DNA of 57,523 nt from Zetaproteobacteria bacterium CG06_land_8_20_14_3_00_59_53 (GTDB lineage Bacteria > Pseudomonadota > Zetaproteobacteria > Mariprofundales > Mariprofundaceae): assembly GCA_002779605.1 (NCBI GenBank), contig PEWE01000029.1, forward strand, positions 1-57,523. The letters are read 5' to 3'. A model generated the notes under the pieces. That model searched no databases. It saw only the letters and a program-made list of their open reading frames with translations, and was not told the origin of the DNA. A program made the translations under genes and the position numbers. Of this stretch, positions 7,655 to 17,056 are shown piece after piece. Position 1 is the first letter of the stretch. Every line of letters begins with the position of its first letter.

Positions 7655-8883
7655 GTCTGTGGCTGTCCGCTTGTTGATCGCTTCTGACCCGATGGCATAT
7701 GCTGTTCATCCCGGCCGAGTTGTGTGGGCGGCAACCTGCCCTGCTCTTTGAGGAAGGTGCGACTGGCTTCGAGCAGCGCTGTCGCCAGCCTGTCCTGATG
7801 TTCGCTGCTGCGCAGCAAGCGTTCGCGCTCGGGATTGGAGATGTAATCAAGCTCCACCAGCACGCTCGGAATCTCGGCAGCGGTGAGCACGACAAAGCGC
7901 GCGTGCTTGGGGGCACCGTATTTCACCGGCCCGACCTGGCCGATATGTTTCAATATCTGCTCGGCCAGCATCTCGGCGCTGTTCAGGCTGTCGCGCTTGA
8001 TCAGATCGGCCAGAATACTCTGCACCAGCGGGTCCTCGACCTCGCCGGGCATCACCCCGCCCACGGCATCGGAGCTGTTCTCCTTCTGTGCCAGCAGTGC
8101 GGCCACGCGGTCTGAAGCTCCCTTATCGGACAGGGTATAGACACTGGCCCCGGAAACATCCCGTTGCTTCACCGCATCGGCATGGATGCTGATCATCAGA
8201 TCGGCGTTGGCCTTGCGGGCGATGATCACGCGCTTTTTCAGGCCGACGAAATAATCGCCTTTACGGGTAAGCACAGCCTGCAGGCCCGGGGTGTTATTGA
8301 TCTCTTCGGCAAAGCGTTTGGCCACGGCGAGCGTGATATCCTTTTCGCGCAGCCGGTGAGGCCCTGAAGCTCCCGGATCCTCGCCACCATGCCCGGCATC
8401 CACGGCAATGACAATAGGCTTGCTGGCATGGTCGGAGGCCTTGGCAACCACCTTGGCATCCGCATCCTCGGCACGCAGCAGATCGATGACCAGACGGTAC
8501 GGCTTACCCTGCATCGGTTTGAGCAGGAAGGTGCGTATCTGCACTTTCTCGCGCATATCCATCACCAGACGCAAGGTTCCAGGCTTGGGCTTGCCGTAGC
8601 GCACATCGATCAGCACGGGGTCGTTTTTCTCGAAGTTATCCAGCGTGGTGCGCAATTCGGCACCCTTGATGTCCACCACCACCCGTTCCGGGCTGTGCAG
8701 ACTGTAGGCCCGGTATTCCACCGCGGCACTCAGGTCGAGAACAGCGCGTGTGTGATCCGGCGCTGTCCAGAAGCGCGCTTCCCTGATCTGCGGTGCTGCC
8801 GCATAGGCCTCGCTAAGACTCCCGGCGAACAGACACAGGACAATCAGAAACCCGGACAGGCGTGTTACGATTTTATCTTTCAT
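7651..8883 (-). CDS. N-acetylmuramoyl-L-alanine amidase (AmiC-like), AMIN plus Amidase_3
   Basis: Periplasmic zinc amidase of 410 residues that cuts stem peptides from peptidoglycan during cell separation. Signal peptide residues 1-29 (SGFLIVLCLFAG core, cut near AYAA); AMIN domain about 31-135, which targets such enzymes to the septum; Amidase_3 domain about 155-385 with DAGHGGEDPGA (H165, E168) and the second zinc histidine in SIHADA. The start at 8883 is chosen because a proper signal peptide begins there; it overlaps the ligase stop as ATGA. It is unusual to find a cell-separation amidase in the middle of a polysaccharide export operon. Confidence 0.93.
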   Translation of the reverse strand: MKDKIVTRLSGFLIVLCLFAGSLSEAYAAAPQIREARFWTAPDHTRAVLDLSAAVEYRAYSLHSPERVVVDIKGAELRTTLDNFEKNDPVLIDVRYGKPKPGTLRLVMDMREKVQIRTFLLKPMQGKPYRLVIDLLRAEDADAKVVAKASDHASKPIVIAVDAGHGGEDPGASGPHRLREKDITLAVAKRFAEEINNTPGLQAVLTRKGDYFVGLKKRVIIARKANADLMISIHADAVKQRDVSGASVYTLSDKGASDRVAALLAQKENSSDAVGGVMPGEVEDPLVQSILADLIKRDSLNSAEMLAEQILKHIGQVGPVKYGAPKHARFVVLTAAEIPSVLVELDYISNPERERLLRSSEHQDRLATALLEASRTFLKEQGRLPPTQLGRDEQHMPSGQKRSTSGQPQT

Positions 8884-10295
8884 GAACAGGCAGACTCCAG
8901 GGGTTTTGCGATGGATTCTTTCTCCCGCCGCTGAATCAGCAACGCAGCCATGACAAGCCCGAGCAGAATCATCAATGGCTCCATGATACGCACAATGATG
9001 AAGGTATTGGAACCCAGCGCATGCACCAGCAAGCCCCAAAGACCGCATAGTCCGCCGAGGGCCACGCCGCGCAATCGCCCGTCCTCAAGCTCCCGGCTAC
9101 CCTCCTTGAATACCTGTAGCATACGTGAAATCAGCCATAAAAAGGCAAACAACCCGATAAGCCCTGTCTCCGCCAGTACTCTCGCATATTGCGCATCCAT
9201 GAATCCCACCCCGGTCACGCCGCGGCCGATAATCGGGTGATTGGGAAAAATCACCGTCAGAGCGCTCTTCCACTGGTTCAGGCGGTCACTTGTCGATGTG
9301 TCGACATGCATCGAGCCTACAGCAATCTGTCCCTCTTCCTGCTTCTGGGTGAAGGTGAACATGATGCGATCCACCACTGCCTTAGGTGCTATGAAAGGCG
9401 CCAGTACGATGCCGAGCGCACAGCAGGCAATCAGGACTTTTTTCTGTGAGGAATAGATAATGAAACAGGTAATCACCACAATGAAGGCCAGATAGGAACT
9501 GCGTGACTGGGTGAAGGCCAGCGGTGGCAGGATAATGCCCAGCATAATCAACCATCTTGTTTTCGCCTTCTGATCCATGTCTTCGAAGAACATGCCGAGA
9601 GCAACGGCAAAGAGCAGTACCAGATAGCCGCCGAAGGTATTCGGCTCGCCTTCTCTACCTTCGAATGGAGCAGAAACACGGTCACCCGACGCAATCTGAC
9701 TCCAGCCGACAAGACTCACCACAAAACAGGTGAACATCAGAACAGTGACATAACGCCGCAAGGTTGCCCGATCCTGGATGTCATTCACGATAACATAAAA
9801 CATTACAAAATATTCAAGATATTTCAGCACGAAGAAAAAGCCGTAGACACTCTTCACATAGCCGGCATAAAAACCGATCGTCGTAGCCAGTACGGATGCC
9901 CCCCAATACCACAGGATGGGCTGATTGATCGGCGTGCTGCGCAGAAGGTTCAATTGCTTACTGACAGCCATGCGAAACAGCCAGGTCAGACAAACCAGAG
10001 TCAGCAGGATGTCATCCACGCGAATGGTCACACCGCGCGAGGAGGTGGTTCCAGCTTCCGAGGAACCTCCACCGATACCGATTTCCGGCGACAGAAGCGT
10101 GGACATGATCACCAGATAGAGCGTCAATTCGGTATTGGTGAAGGCAATCAGCATGACCATCACGCCAAGACACAGCACCATGGGCAACATCACCACATCC
10201 GGGGCCACCAGATAGGCGGCAAACAGCAACAGTGTGGTAAGCAGGATGGTAAGGAGCATGGCCGGCGGCATCGGCAAACGGACCACTCGCGCCAC
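8880..10295 (-). CDS. O-antigen ligase / polymerase family membrane protein (Wzy_C)
   Basis: Polytopic inner-membrane protein, 471 residues, about 11-12 predicted helices with a large periplasmic loop at about 260-375 carrying the family hallmarks (SDRLNQWKSALTVIFPNHPIIGRGVTG). WaaL-type ligases move O-antigen from undecaprenyl carrier to lipid A-core; Wzy polymerases look alike, so either function is possible. Start is GTG, whose G is shared with the last base of the kinase stop (TAGTG on the reverse strand). The large loop motif, not overall identity, is the basis for the call. Confidence 0.87.
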   Translation of the reverse strand: MARVVRLPMPPAMLLTILLTTLLLFAAYLVAPDVVMLPMVLCLGVMVMLIAFTNTELTLYLVIMSTLLSPEIGIGGGSSEAGTTSSRGVTIRVDDILLTLVCLTWLFRMAVSKQLNLLRSTPINQPILWYWGASVLATTIGFYAGYVKSVYGFFFVLKYLEYFVMFYVIVNDIQDRATLRRYVTVLMFTCFVVSLVGWSQIASGDRVSAPFEGREGEPNTFGGYLVLLFAVALGMFFEDMDQKAKTRWLIMLGIILPPLAFTQSRSSYLAFIVVITCFIIYSSQKKVLIACCALGIVLAPFIAPKAVVDRIMFTFTQKQEEGQIAVGSMHVDTSTSDRLNQWKSALTVIFPNHPIIGRGVTGVGFMDAQYARVLAETGLIGLFAFLWLISRMLQVFKEGSRELEDGRLRGVALGGLCGLWGLLVHALGSNTFIIVRIMEPLMILLGLVMAALLIQRREKESIAKPLESACS

Positions 10296-12709
10296 TAAGT
10301 TTTCGCCACCACGATAGAAATCTCGGATCGGTCGTTCTGATAGTAAGCTTTCTCCTGAGAACTCATCAGACTACGCACCCCGACCAATAGCAACGCAGCC
10401 AACAGTGAGACGACAATAATCACCATCACCCGACGCTGCCAGCTTGCCCGGACCCAGCGCCGCGTAGCGGCCAGCGCATCGGTCAGACGGGCATTCAGAC
10501 CATCCACCCAGGACTCCTGTTCGGCCCCCTCATCGCCATACGCATAGGCATAATAACGGTTCATCTTGAACTTGGCATAGTCGAGCGACACCTCTCCGCG
10601 AACACCGTTGATCACCGTTCCGATCACCTTACCGCCCACCGCCTCGATATTGCTCTTCACGCGACGCAGAACAGCCCGGGCCACAGCACCGATGTGGTAG
10701 ACAAGCACAATCCCATCCACCTTGCTGGCCACCATCGATGCATCGGCGGTATGCAACAGAGGAGGCATATCGATCACCACCATATCGTATTCTTCACGCG
10801 CCTCTGAGATTAGCTGGGCCATCGCCGCCGAGGTCAAAAGGTCCGCCGGGTTGCCGCTTCTAGGACCACAGACCATGAGATCGAGTTGATCCAGACCCGG
10901 AGTTTTCAGCACCTCGTCCACACCGAACTCGCCGAGCATCATATCGGAAATCCCTTGCACACAATCGCGCCACGGCATCTGACCCATCAGATAGGTGCTC
11001 AGTCCGGGCTCGCGCTTCACTCCGAAGGTTTTGTGCTGCATGGGCTTGCGCAAATCGGCATCAATCAGCAGCACACGGGCTCCCTGCTGGGCGACAATCG
11101 CAGCCAGATTGGCGGAAACCGTACTTTTTCCTTCTTTGATGGTGGAACTGGTCACCAGAATGACACGATGCTCGCCGCTTTGAGAAAACATCACATTGGC
11201 CCGCATGGCCCGGTAAGCCTCGGCGAAGGTCGAAGAGGGTGCAAAATGACTGATCAGACGAAGCTGCCGCTGCAGCATCCCTCCCTCCGGTTCTCTTCCG
11301 TCCCCGGAGGAAAACAGCTCCAGAGCGACGTCATGGGTCACCTGAGGAATGAACCCGACCACCGGCACATCAAGGAAGCTCTCCACTTCCTCGATGGAAC
11401 CAACGGAGGTATCCAGCGCCTCAAGTACCAGAGATATAATCAACCCGAGCACGAGACCGAGGATGAAACCGGCAATCGCACTTTTCCTCGTGCTCACGGG
11501 ATTGATGCGGGAATATGAAATGAGCGCCGGCCTTAGGATGGTCACTTCCTCGACCTTCTCGGCCTCCTTGATCAGCGCCTCCTGATATTTGCTTTTCAGC
11601 TCATTAAACAGATTTGCATTGGTCGCCACATCCCGTTGCAGGCGATTCAACTCGATCGTCTGTTGCGGAAGCTCCAGGTAGGCCTTGTTCGCCGACTCCA
11701 ATTGAGACCGGGCCTCTTCCATATTGCTATTTTCAAGCCGTATCTGACGGGATAACTCATCGAGCATCGCAGCAATGATCCTGTTCCCCTGGTTACGCAG
11801 GTCCTGCATCTCCGGATGCATATCGGTGTAGTCCGCCGACAACTGGGCATGCCTGAATGCCATCTCGGACAGGTTTTTGGTTAGTTGCGAGAAAAGCGCG
11901 CTAACCTCGATATTGACCGAGACACCATTGAAATCCCAATCACCACTGGATGCGCGCGCCTGTAATTTATCCCGGAGGCCGGAAAGCTCACGCAACCGTC
12001 CCTGCTGCTTCACCAGGGATTCCTCGAGCAAATGCACCTTCCCGGAGATAAGCCCGGCTTCGGATGGATCCATGGCTGAACGGTGATCCTGCTGGTAATT
12101 GCGCACAGCATCTTCAGCTTCTTCCAGCCGCTTGCCGACCACGGTCAGCTGATCCTGAACAAATGCCTTGGCCTCATAAATGCGTTTGTTCTTTTCTTCA
12201 ATATTATAGAGACGGAATTCTTCCGCGACAGCACGCGCCAGATCACGCGCGAAATCGGCTCTGTCTGAAGTGGTGGTAATCGTAATAACTCCGCTCGCAC
12301 CCTCCTGGAAAGCCTGCACATCGCGCCTTAATTCAAGAATCTTCCCCATCATTCCGGGATGATTCCGAATTTCTTCGCTGCTAAAACGCGGTGCTATCAG
12401 GCCCAGCCGTTTGGCTACGCGCTCAAGCAGGGCATAGGAACGAATCAATTCAAGCTGAGTACCGATGTGATCGACAGTGTTAACCATCAGACCTTGCATC
12501 AGCAGCCCGGTCAGATCAGAAGACTGCTCAACCTTGACCTGGGTGGTGGATGAAAAAATCGGCGGAGGCTGATGCAATCCCGTGAACAACCAGCTGAACA
12601 GGCCGAGAGAAAATGCGCTGAACAGGATGAGCCAGCGCCGGCGAAGAATAACATGCCAGTATTCCTCGAGATTGAACTCGTAACCTTCGCTGCGCTCGTC
12701 GGCTGCCAT
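10295..12709 (-). CDS. Wzc-type polysaccharide co-polymerase and tyrosine autokinase
   Basis: Inner-membrane BY-kinase of 804 residues controlling export polysaccharide length. Wzz domain 12-105 with TM1 at 26-45; long periplasmic coiled coil about 165-390; GNVR motif region and TM2 about 405-430; cytoplasmic kinase about 490-715 with Walker A (SSTIKEGKST, 521-530), Walker A' (LLIDADLRKP, 547-556) and Walker B (VVIDMPP, 644-650). A tyrosine cluster YYAYAY (719-724) would be the autophosphorylation site. Unusually the protein then continues to a third membrane helix at about 761-779 and a 25-residue tail, whereas typical Wzc ends at the tyrosine cluster. It starts two bases after the export lipoprotein gene. 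Confidence 0.94.
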   Translation of the reverse strand: MAADERSEGYEFNLEEYWHVILRRRWLILFSAFSLGLFSWLFTGLHQPPPIFSSTTQVKVEQSSDLTGLLMQGLMVNTVDHIGTQLELIRSYALLERVAKRLGLIAPRFSSEEIRNHPGMMGKILELRRDVQAFQEGASGVITITTTSDRADFARDLARAVAEEFRLYNIEEKNKRIYEAKAFVQDQLTVVGKRLEEAEDAVRNYQQDHRSAMDPSEAGLISGKVHLLEESLVKQQGRLRELSGLRDKLQARASSGDWDFNGVSVNIEVSALFSQLTKNLSEMAFRHAQLSADYTDMHPEMQDLRNQGNRIIAAMLDELSRQIRLENSNMEEARSQLESANKAYLELPQQTIELNRLQRDVATNANLFNELKSKYQEALIKEAEKVEEVTILRPALISYSRINPVSTRKSAIAGFILGLVLGLIISLVLEALDTSVGSIEEVESFLDVPVVGFIPQVTHDVALELFSSGDGREPEGGMLQRQLRLISHFAPSSTFAEAYRAMRANVMFSQSGEHRVILVTSSTIKEGKSTVSANLAAIVAQQGARVLLIDADLRKPMQHKTFGVKREPGLSTYLMGQMPWRDCVQGISDMMLGEFGVDEVLKTPGLDQLDLMVCGPRSGNPADLLTSAAMAQLISEAREEYDMVVIDMPPLLHTADASMVASKVDGIVLVYHIGAVARAVLRRVKSNIEAVGGKVIGTVINGVRGEVSLDYAKFKMNRYYAYAYGDEGAEQESWVDGLNARLTDALAATRRWVRASWQRRVMVIIVVSLLAALLLVGVRSLMSSQEKAYYQNDRSEISIVVAKT

Positions 12710-12711
12710 CG

Positions 12712-14961
12712 CTAGAATGCCGCTCCGGTATTGATCAGCACACTATTGTTGCCGGTGTTACGCAACAGACTGCGCAGGGTGTTCATCTGGGTAATCGAGG
12801 AAGTGATCGTGCTGACAGTTGGCAGCAACTTGCGGATGAAACGGTTCCAGTTGGTGATCGGATCAGCAGGAATAATAATGATATCCTTGTCCTGCAGCAG
12901 CATGTTCTGGCTCAGATCGCCCTGCTTGAGGAGCCGGTCGAAGGCGATGGCATACACTTCGGGAACCTCCCGGTCCGCACGCACAATGCGGATATCCGGA
13001 TAATAGGCATCATTGGTGAATCCGCCGCTCTTGGAAATGGCATCAAGGAAGCGGTATTCGCCCTGGAAGGACACGACCCCCGGGCTCTTCACCTCACCCA
13101 GCACATAGATCTGGCGGGCCGATTCATCAACCGAAGGAATAACAATGGTGTCGCCATCGTCCAGAATCGCGTTCTGGGTCTCATCGGATTGACGGATGGC
13201 CCGTTGCACATCAAGTACCGTGGTTTTACCACCGCGCACCAGCCTGATGCGGCTGAAATCCGCATCTTTGGCTGGCGAACCCATGCGCGACAGCAGATCA
13301 ACAAGAGTCTCCCTGCCCTCAAGATAGAATGTGCCACCGGAAGGATTTGCCTGCGAACCGGCTCCAGTTCCGAACACCCTGACCCGTTTGCTGTGCATAC
13401 TTAACACCCGAACATCCAACCGTGGATGCCGCAGATAACGCGACAGAAAATCCGTCATGTAGTCATCCACTTCTGGAGCCGTCATACCCTCGATGTTGGC
13501 AGCCTCGAAATACGGCAGAGAAACGGTTCCGTCCGCCCTGACGAGCAGTTTATATTCGCTGGGCTTACCGCTCTGCCACATGGTGATGGATACCTCATCG
13601 CCAGGACCGATACGGTACTCCACCACCCCGTTGATTGTTTTAAACACTTTGTTTTCGCTCGGGGCCATCAGGTTGTTGTCAGCCTCTGCGGAAGAATGCG
13701 GCCCGGCCATGTCATTTTCCGACAACCCGGGCAGCCGCCTGGACCACACCTCCACCCTTCCATCGGCCCTTGCTGAAGCAACCTGCTTATGTCCGTCGGC
13801 GTACACATCAGCGACATCAATCCCGAAATAGACGCCATGCTCCGGAAGCATGCCCTTCACCCTCTGTGCACCACCCAACCTGAAAAAACCGTGGCCGCCA
13901 CTCCAGCGCCATACAGCAATGCCCTCGCCATCGCGCGAGGCGGCAAGGATGTTCATCGCGCCATCACCGTCGATATCGGCGATGCGCAGCATCCCCCATG
14001 TACCGACATCGGTAATGCTCTGCATATCCCAGTCGTCAACCATATTCAGCCACAAGCGGACACCGATACGGAACAGACCGGCAACGATATCGGGACGCCC
14101 GTCACCATCCACATCCGCCACACTCACCGATTCGGCATCGCCCTCGACAGGCAGCAAACGCGAATCCCAATGCGCACCGCCATCTCCCAGCCATATCTGC
14201 ACACCACCGACCTGCTGATAGCGATTGCTGCGAATACGCATCGAACCGAAACCGCCACGTGCCGATGCGATGATGTCCTGATAGCCGTCACCATTCACAT
14301 CAGCCACAGCCAGGCCCGTGTAATGGCCTTCTCCGGTCGGACCGTATCCTTCCAGCCAGCCGCCCTTCTGATTATTCAACCAGACATGGACACCACCGCC
14401 TGTCTCTTCTCCGAGGCTGGCTGCAACCACATCAGGCCAACCGTCCCCGTTCACATCCTGCAAGGCCACCCCGTGGAACACACCCTCGCCGGTCAGGTTG
14501 CCATATAGCTCCCAGGCACCCTTCCCGTCCATCTTCCAGACCTGCAAACCATGCTGAATACCCTCTCCGCCGATCAGCACCTCCATGCGACCGTCCCGAT
14601 CCACATCGGCCACAGCGATCGCGCGCGGCTGAATATTGCTCACCGGACCGGGCTGCATGCGCCAGTGCCCTTTGCCATCGCCCAATTGCACCTGAAATCC
14701 CATGCCGGGCTTTTTCGAACCGACCAGCAGGTCGGTGTTCCCGTCGCCGTCGATATCCGCGAAGCAGGGTGTAAACGTCTCGAATTCCTGTTCAGGAGCA
14801 ATGTTCCCGAGCTGTGCAGCACTCACCGGCTCTGGTTTATTGTCAATTCTCGAAGATGGCGGAGGAACGGTGGTCGGACATGCCGTGAGCATCAGCAGGC
14901 AGGCCACACCAAGGGTCCGGAAATACCATGTCAGGCATTTACACATAGTCAAATCATCCAC
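12712..14961 (-). CDS. FG-GAP/VCBS beta-propeller fused to Wza-like polysaccharide export lipoprotein
   Basis: Outer-membrane export protein, 749 residues. Lipoprotein signal with lipobox LTAC and acylated C28. Residues about 60-405 hold seven calcium-loop repeats of the D-x-D/N-x-D-G type near 69, 119, 169, 221, 283, 329 and (degenerate) 384, spaced about 50 residues, as in a seven-bladed integrin-like propeller. Residues about 447-525 are the Poly_export (Wza) domain (YRIGPGDEVSITMW), then two SLBB-type domains (about 526-610 and 616-700) and a C-terminal amphipathic stretch (703-735) that could form the membrane pore helix. Typical Wza is about 380 residues and lacks the propeller. Start is GTG at 14961; an ATG at 14946 also gives a lipoprotein signal. 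Confidence 0.9.
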   Translation of the reverse strand: MDDLTMCKCLTWYFRTLGVACLLMLTACPTTVPPPSSRIDNKPEPVSAAQLGNIAPEQEFETFTPCFADIDGDGNTDLLVGSKKPGMGFQVQLGDGKGHWRMQPGPVSNIQPRAIAVADVDRDGRMEVLIGGEGIQHGLQVWKMDGKGAWELYGNLTGEGVFHGVALQDVNGDGWPDVVAASLGEETGGGVHVWLNNQKGGWLEGYGPTGEGHYTGLAVADVNGDGYQDIIASARGGFGSMRIRSNRYQQVGGVQIWLGDGGAHWDSRLLPVEGDAESVSVADVDGDGRPDIVAGLFRIGVRLWLNMVDDWDMQSITDVGTWGMLRIADIDGDGAMNILAASRDGEGIAVWRWSGGHGFFRLGGAQRVKGMLPEHGVYFGIDVADVYADGHKQVASARADGRVEVWSRRLPGLSENDMAGPHSSAEADNNLMAPSENKVFKTINGVVEYRIGPGDEVSITMWQSGKPSEYKLLVRADGTVSLPYFEAANIEGMTAPEVDDYMTDFLSRYLRHPRLDVRVLSMHSKRVRVFGTGAGSQANPSGGTFYLEGRETLVDLLSRMGSPAKDADFSRIRLVRGGKTTVLDVQRAIRQSDETQNAILDDGDTIVIPSVDESARQIYVLGEVKSPGVVSFQGEYRFLDAISKSGGFTNDAYYPDIRIVRADREVPEVYAIAFDRLLKQGDLSQNMLLQDKDIIIIPADPITNWNRFIRKLLPTVSTITSSITQMNTLRSLLRNTGNNSVLINTGAAF

Positions 14962-14999
14962 ATTCCCTCTAGCCGGTCAAGGCGGCCTGCAAGGCAGAG

Positions 15000-15027
15000 A
15001 AAATATTGAAAATCAATGCTTTTACAA
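15000..15027 (-). promoter_or_regulatory. Candidate promoter of the envelope operon
   Basis: Reverse strand: TTGTAA (15022-15027), 16 bases, TATTTT (15000-15005), giving a start near 14993 and a leader of about 30 bases before the GTG of the export gene. Matches are moderate. The 126-base gap here is the only space from which the whole reverse operon (5177-14961) could be driven. Confidence 0.35.
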
Positions 15028-15038
15028 ACGCACTGAAC

Positions 15039-15068
15039 TTGACTTGCAGCGGCGGATAAACAAACAAT
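15039..15068 (+). promoter_or_regulatory. Candidate promoter of the ExeA-like ATPase gene
   Basis: Forward strand: TTGACT (15039-15044), 18 bases, AACAAT (15063-15068), about 20 bases before the ATG at 15088. The boxes match five and four of six consensus positions. It lies back to back with the envelope-operon promoter, so the two units may be co-regulated. Confidence 0.35.
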
Positions 15069-15087
15069 ACGGGCAAGGTGATAAGCG

Positions 15088-15888
15088 ATGTATCTAGACC
15101 ACTGGCAGCTTAAGCATTTTCCTTTTGAAAATGTCGGCAACCCGGCTTACTTCTTCGAGAGCGAAGTCGTTCGCACCATGCTGGACGATCTGCAGGATGC
15201 CATCGAAAGGCGCAAGGGTGCAGTGATGCTTACCGGGGAGATCGGTTGCGGCAAAACCACGCTCATCGAGCACTTTCTCCTGGCCCTCGACGAGGCCCGT
15301 TACGACATCGCCCTGATCACCTACCCATGCCTTGAGCCGCTGGAAATGCTGCGCGAGATCAACCTGCAACTGGGACTCGATGCGGATGGCAGCGACCGAA
15401 ATGCCATGCTGCATGCCCTGCAACAGCATCTGGCCAACAATGCGGCAAACGGCCGTGACACGCTGATCTGCATTGATGAGGCGCAAAGCATTCCGTCCAT
15501 CACCACCTTCGAGGAACTACGCCTGCTGCTCAACTTCAAGCTTCCCGACCGCTTTCTGCTAACCCTGATGTTCGTCGGCCAGCCCGAGTTGCAGAAGAAG
15601 ATCAACAAACTGCCGCAGCTCAAGCAACGCATCGCCCTTCATCTGCATCTGGGCCCGCTTTCCGAACAGGATGCCACCGAATACATGCTGCACCGGCTCG
15701 ATGCGGCCGGCAGTACACGCTGTATCCTGACCCGCCAGGCTGTCGATTCGGTGTACCGCCATACACGTGGTGTGCCGCGACGCATCAACCATCTGGCCGA
15801 TCGCTGCCTGATGGAAGGCAAACGGCTGAACGTCACCCTGCTGGACAGCCGGCTGGTCAACGAAACCATGAAGCATTACAGCTGCTGA
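15088..15888 (+). CDS. ExeA/GspA-type AAA ATPase
   Basis: AAA ATPase of 266 residues. It opens with the ExeA signature (YLDHWQLKHFPFENV), then Walker A GEIGCGKTT near residue 50, Walker B LICIDEAQSI and a sensor segment GVPRRINHLADRC. ExeA drives assembly of the type II secretin; shorter relatives like this one, lacking the peptidoglycan-binding C-terminus and the membrane helix, occur in exopolysaccharide clusters (the XrtA-associated ATPase type). Its position, divergent from a Wza/Wzc operon, favours the exopolysaccharide role. AAGGTG eight bases upstream supports the ATG. The next gene follows after two bases. Confidence 0.88.
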   Translation: MYLDHWQLKHFPFENVGNPAYFFESEVVRTMLDDLQDAIERRKGAVMLTGEIGCGKTTLIEHFLLALDEARYDIALITYPCLEPLEMLREINLQLGLDADGSDRNAMLHALQQHLANNAANGRDTLICIDEAQSIPSITTFEELRLLLNFKLPDRFLLTLMFVGQPELQKKINKLPQLKQRIALHLHLGPLSEQDATEYMLHRLDAAGSTRCILTRQAVDSVYRHTRGVPRRINHLADRCLMEGKRLNVTLLDSRLVNETMKHYSC

Positions 15889-15890
15889 GC

Positions 15891-17033
15891 ATGCCGAAAT
15901 ACATCGATCTGCTGCGCGCCCACAAATCAGGCTCACCCGCCGCACCCTCGCCGGACGGAAAAACAATGTTTGAGGAAGAACCCCTGAACAAGGCCCCGAC
16001 CAAGCGGACAAAGGCAGATTCCACACATCCCGCTGCCGCGCAACCCGCACCCCGCAAGGTGAAGAGCAAGAGCCTTACAACTGAGCAAGCGGATGAAGCA
16101 AAGCAGGACATGAGTGATACAGATGTCTGGCTGTCCCAGTGCATCCGCATCATGATGTCCTTTTTGAAGGCCGCCTCGAATCGCAAGGTTGTGCAGATCG
16201 ACAAGCTTTGGAAACACTTGAAGCCGCAAGTCGCCGCCATCATGTCGGATCAGAAACGACTCAGCGCACTTGAATTAAAGGTCAGCGGGGATACGCGGAA
16301 AATCCGCGAGATGAGCGCCGAATTCGGCGGCATGCTCGAGAAATCCATGAACATGCTGCTGCTGTGTATCAAGGTCGGCATGCAATTACGCATGGGTGAG
16401 CAGGCCATCCTGTCGCTGCTGCTTGCCGGCATGCTGCATCACGCAGGACTTGCCCGCGTGCCCATGGCCATCCGGCAGAAATCCAGCGCACTGACACGCG
16501 AGGAACGCCTGTCCATCCGCAATGCCACACGCGAAGGCGTGGAATATCTGCATGCATGCGGCATTGATGATAAGGACACCCTGCTGGCCATCGAACAGTC
16601 GCAGGAACGCATCGACGGCTCCGGCCCGCTCGGGCTGTCCGGCGACGAGATTTCCTATATGGCCCGCATCGTCGGTCTGCTTTCGTTTTTCGAAGCGCTG
16701 ATCCATTACCGTCCGTACCGCCAGCGCATGCTGCCCAGGGATGCCATCCGCGACATCATCCTGCACCACAAGAGTGCTTTTGATACCAGCCTGCTGAAGG
16801 CACTGATCGATGCGGCCTCGCTGTATCCGATCGGCACCTATGTGCAGCTCAATTCCGGCGATATCGGACAGGTGATTCATATCCATCCACGGCTTCCGTT
16901 ACGTCCGACTGTGCGGCTGTGCATGAACAAGGCCGGCCATCCCATCGCCCCGCGCGAAATCGACCTGCAGGTGCAAACCACGCTGCTGGTCGAACGGTGC
17001 ATGTATCCTGAAGATATTGCCAAACCTCTGTAG
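15891..17033 (+). CDS. HD-GYP-like protein with lost catalytic residues
   Basis: 380 residues. Residues 1-75 are disordered and rich in A, P and K; about 80-155 is helical; about 160-310 aligns by eye with HD-GYP phosphodiesterases (helix order, MLHHAGLARVP, then ERIDGSGPLG and MARIVGLLSFFEALIHYRPYR). The HD dyad of HDIGK is HH (183-184), and HHERxDGxGYP has become SQERIDGSGPL, so most metal ligands are missing. It is probably a c-di-GMP or protein-binding scaffold, not an enzyme. Sandwiched between the ATPase and a histidine kinase in one unit, it may be the output or partner of that kinase. Confidence 0.72.
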   Translation: MPKYIDLLRAHKSGSPAAPSPDGKTMFEEEPLNKAPTKRTKADSTHPAAAQPAPRKVKSKSLTTEQADEAKQDMSDTDVWLSQCIRIMMSFLKAASNRKVVQIDKLWKHLKPQVAAIMSDQKRLSALELKVSGDTRKIREMSAEFGGMLEKSMNMLLLCIKVGMQLRMGEQAILSLLLAGMLHHAGLARVPMAIRQKSSALTREERLSIRNATREGVEYLHACGIDDKDTLLAIEQSQERIDGSGPLGLSGDEISYMARIVGLLSFFEALIHYRPYRQRMLPRDAIRDIILHHKSAFDTSLLKALIDAASLYPIGTYVQLNSGDIGQVIHIHPRLPLRPTVRLCMNKAGHPIAPREIDLQVQTTLLVERCMYPEDIAKPL

Positions 17034-17056
17034 GCAGACCACCATTCATCCGGGGG

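Noticed and set aside
15891-17033. Active HD-GYP phosphodiesterase
   Set aside because: The HD dyad and the HHExxDGxGYP motif are altered, so catalysis is unlikely.
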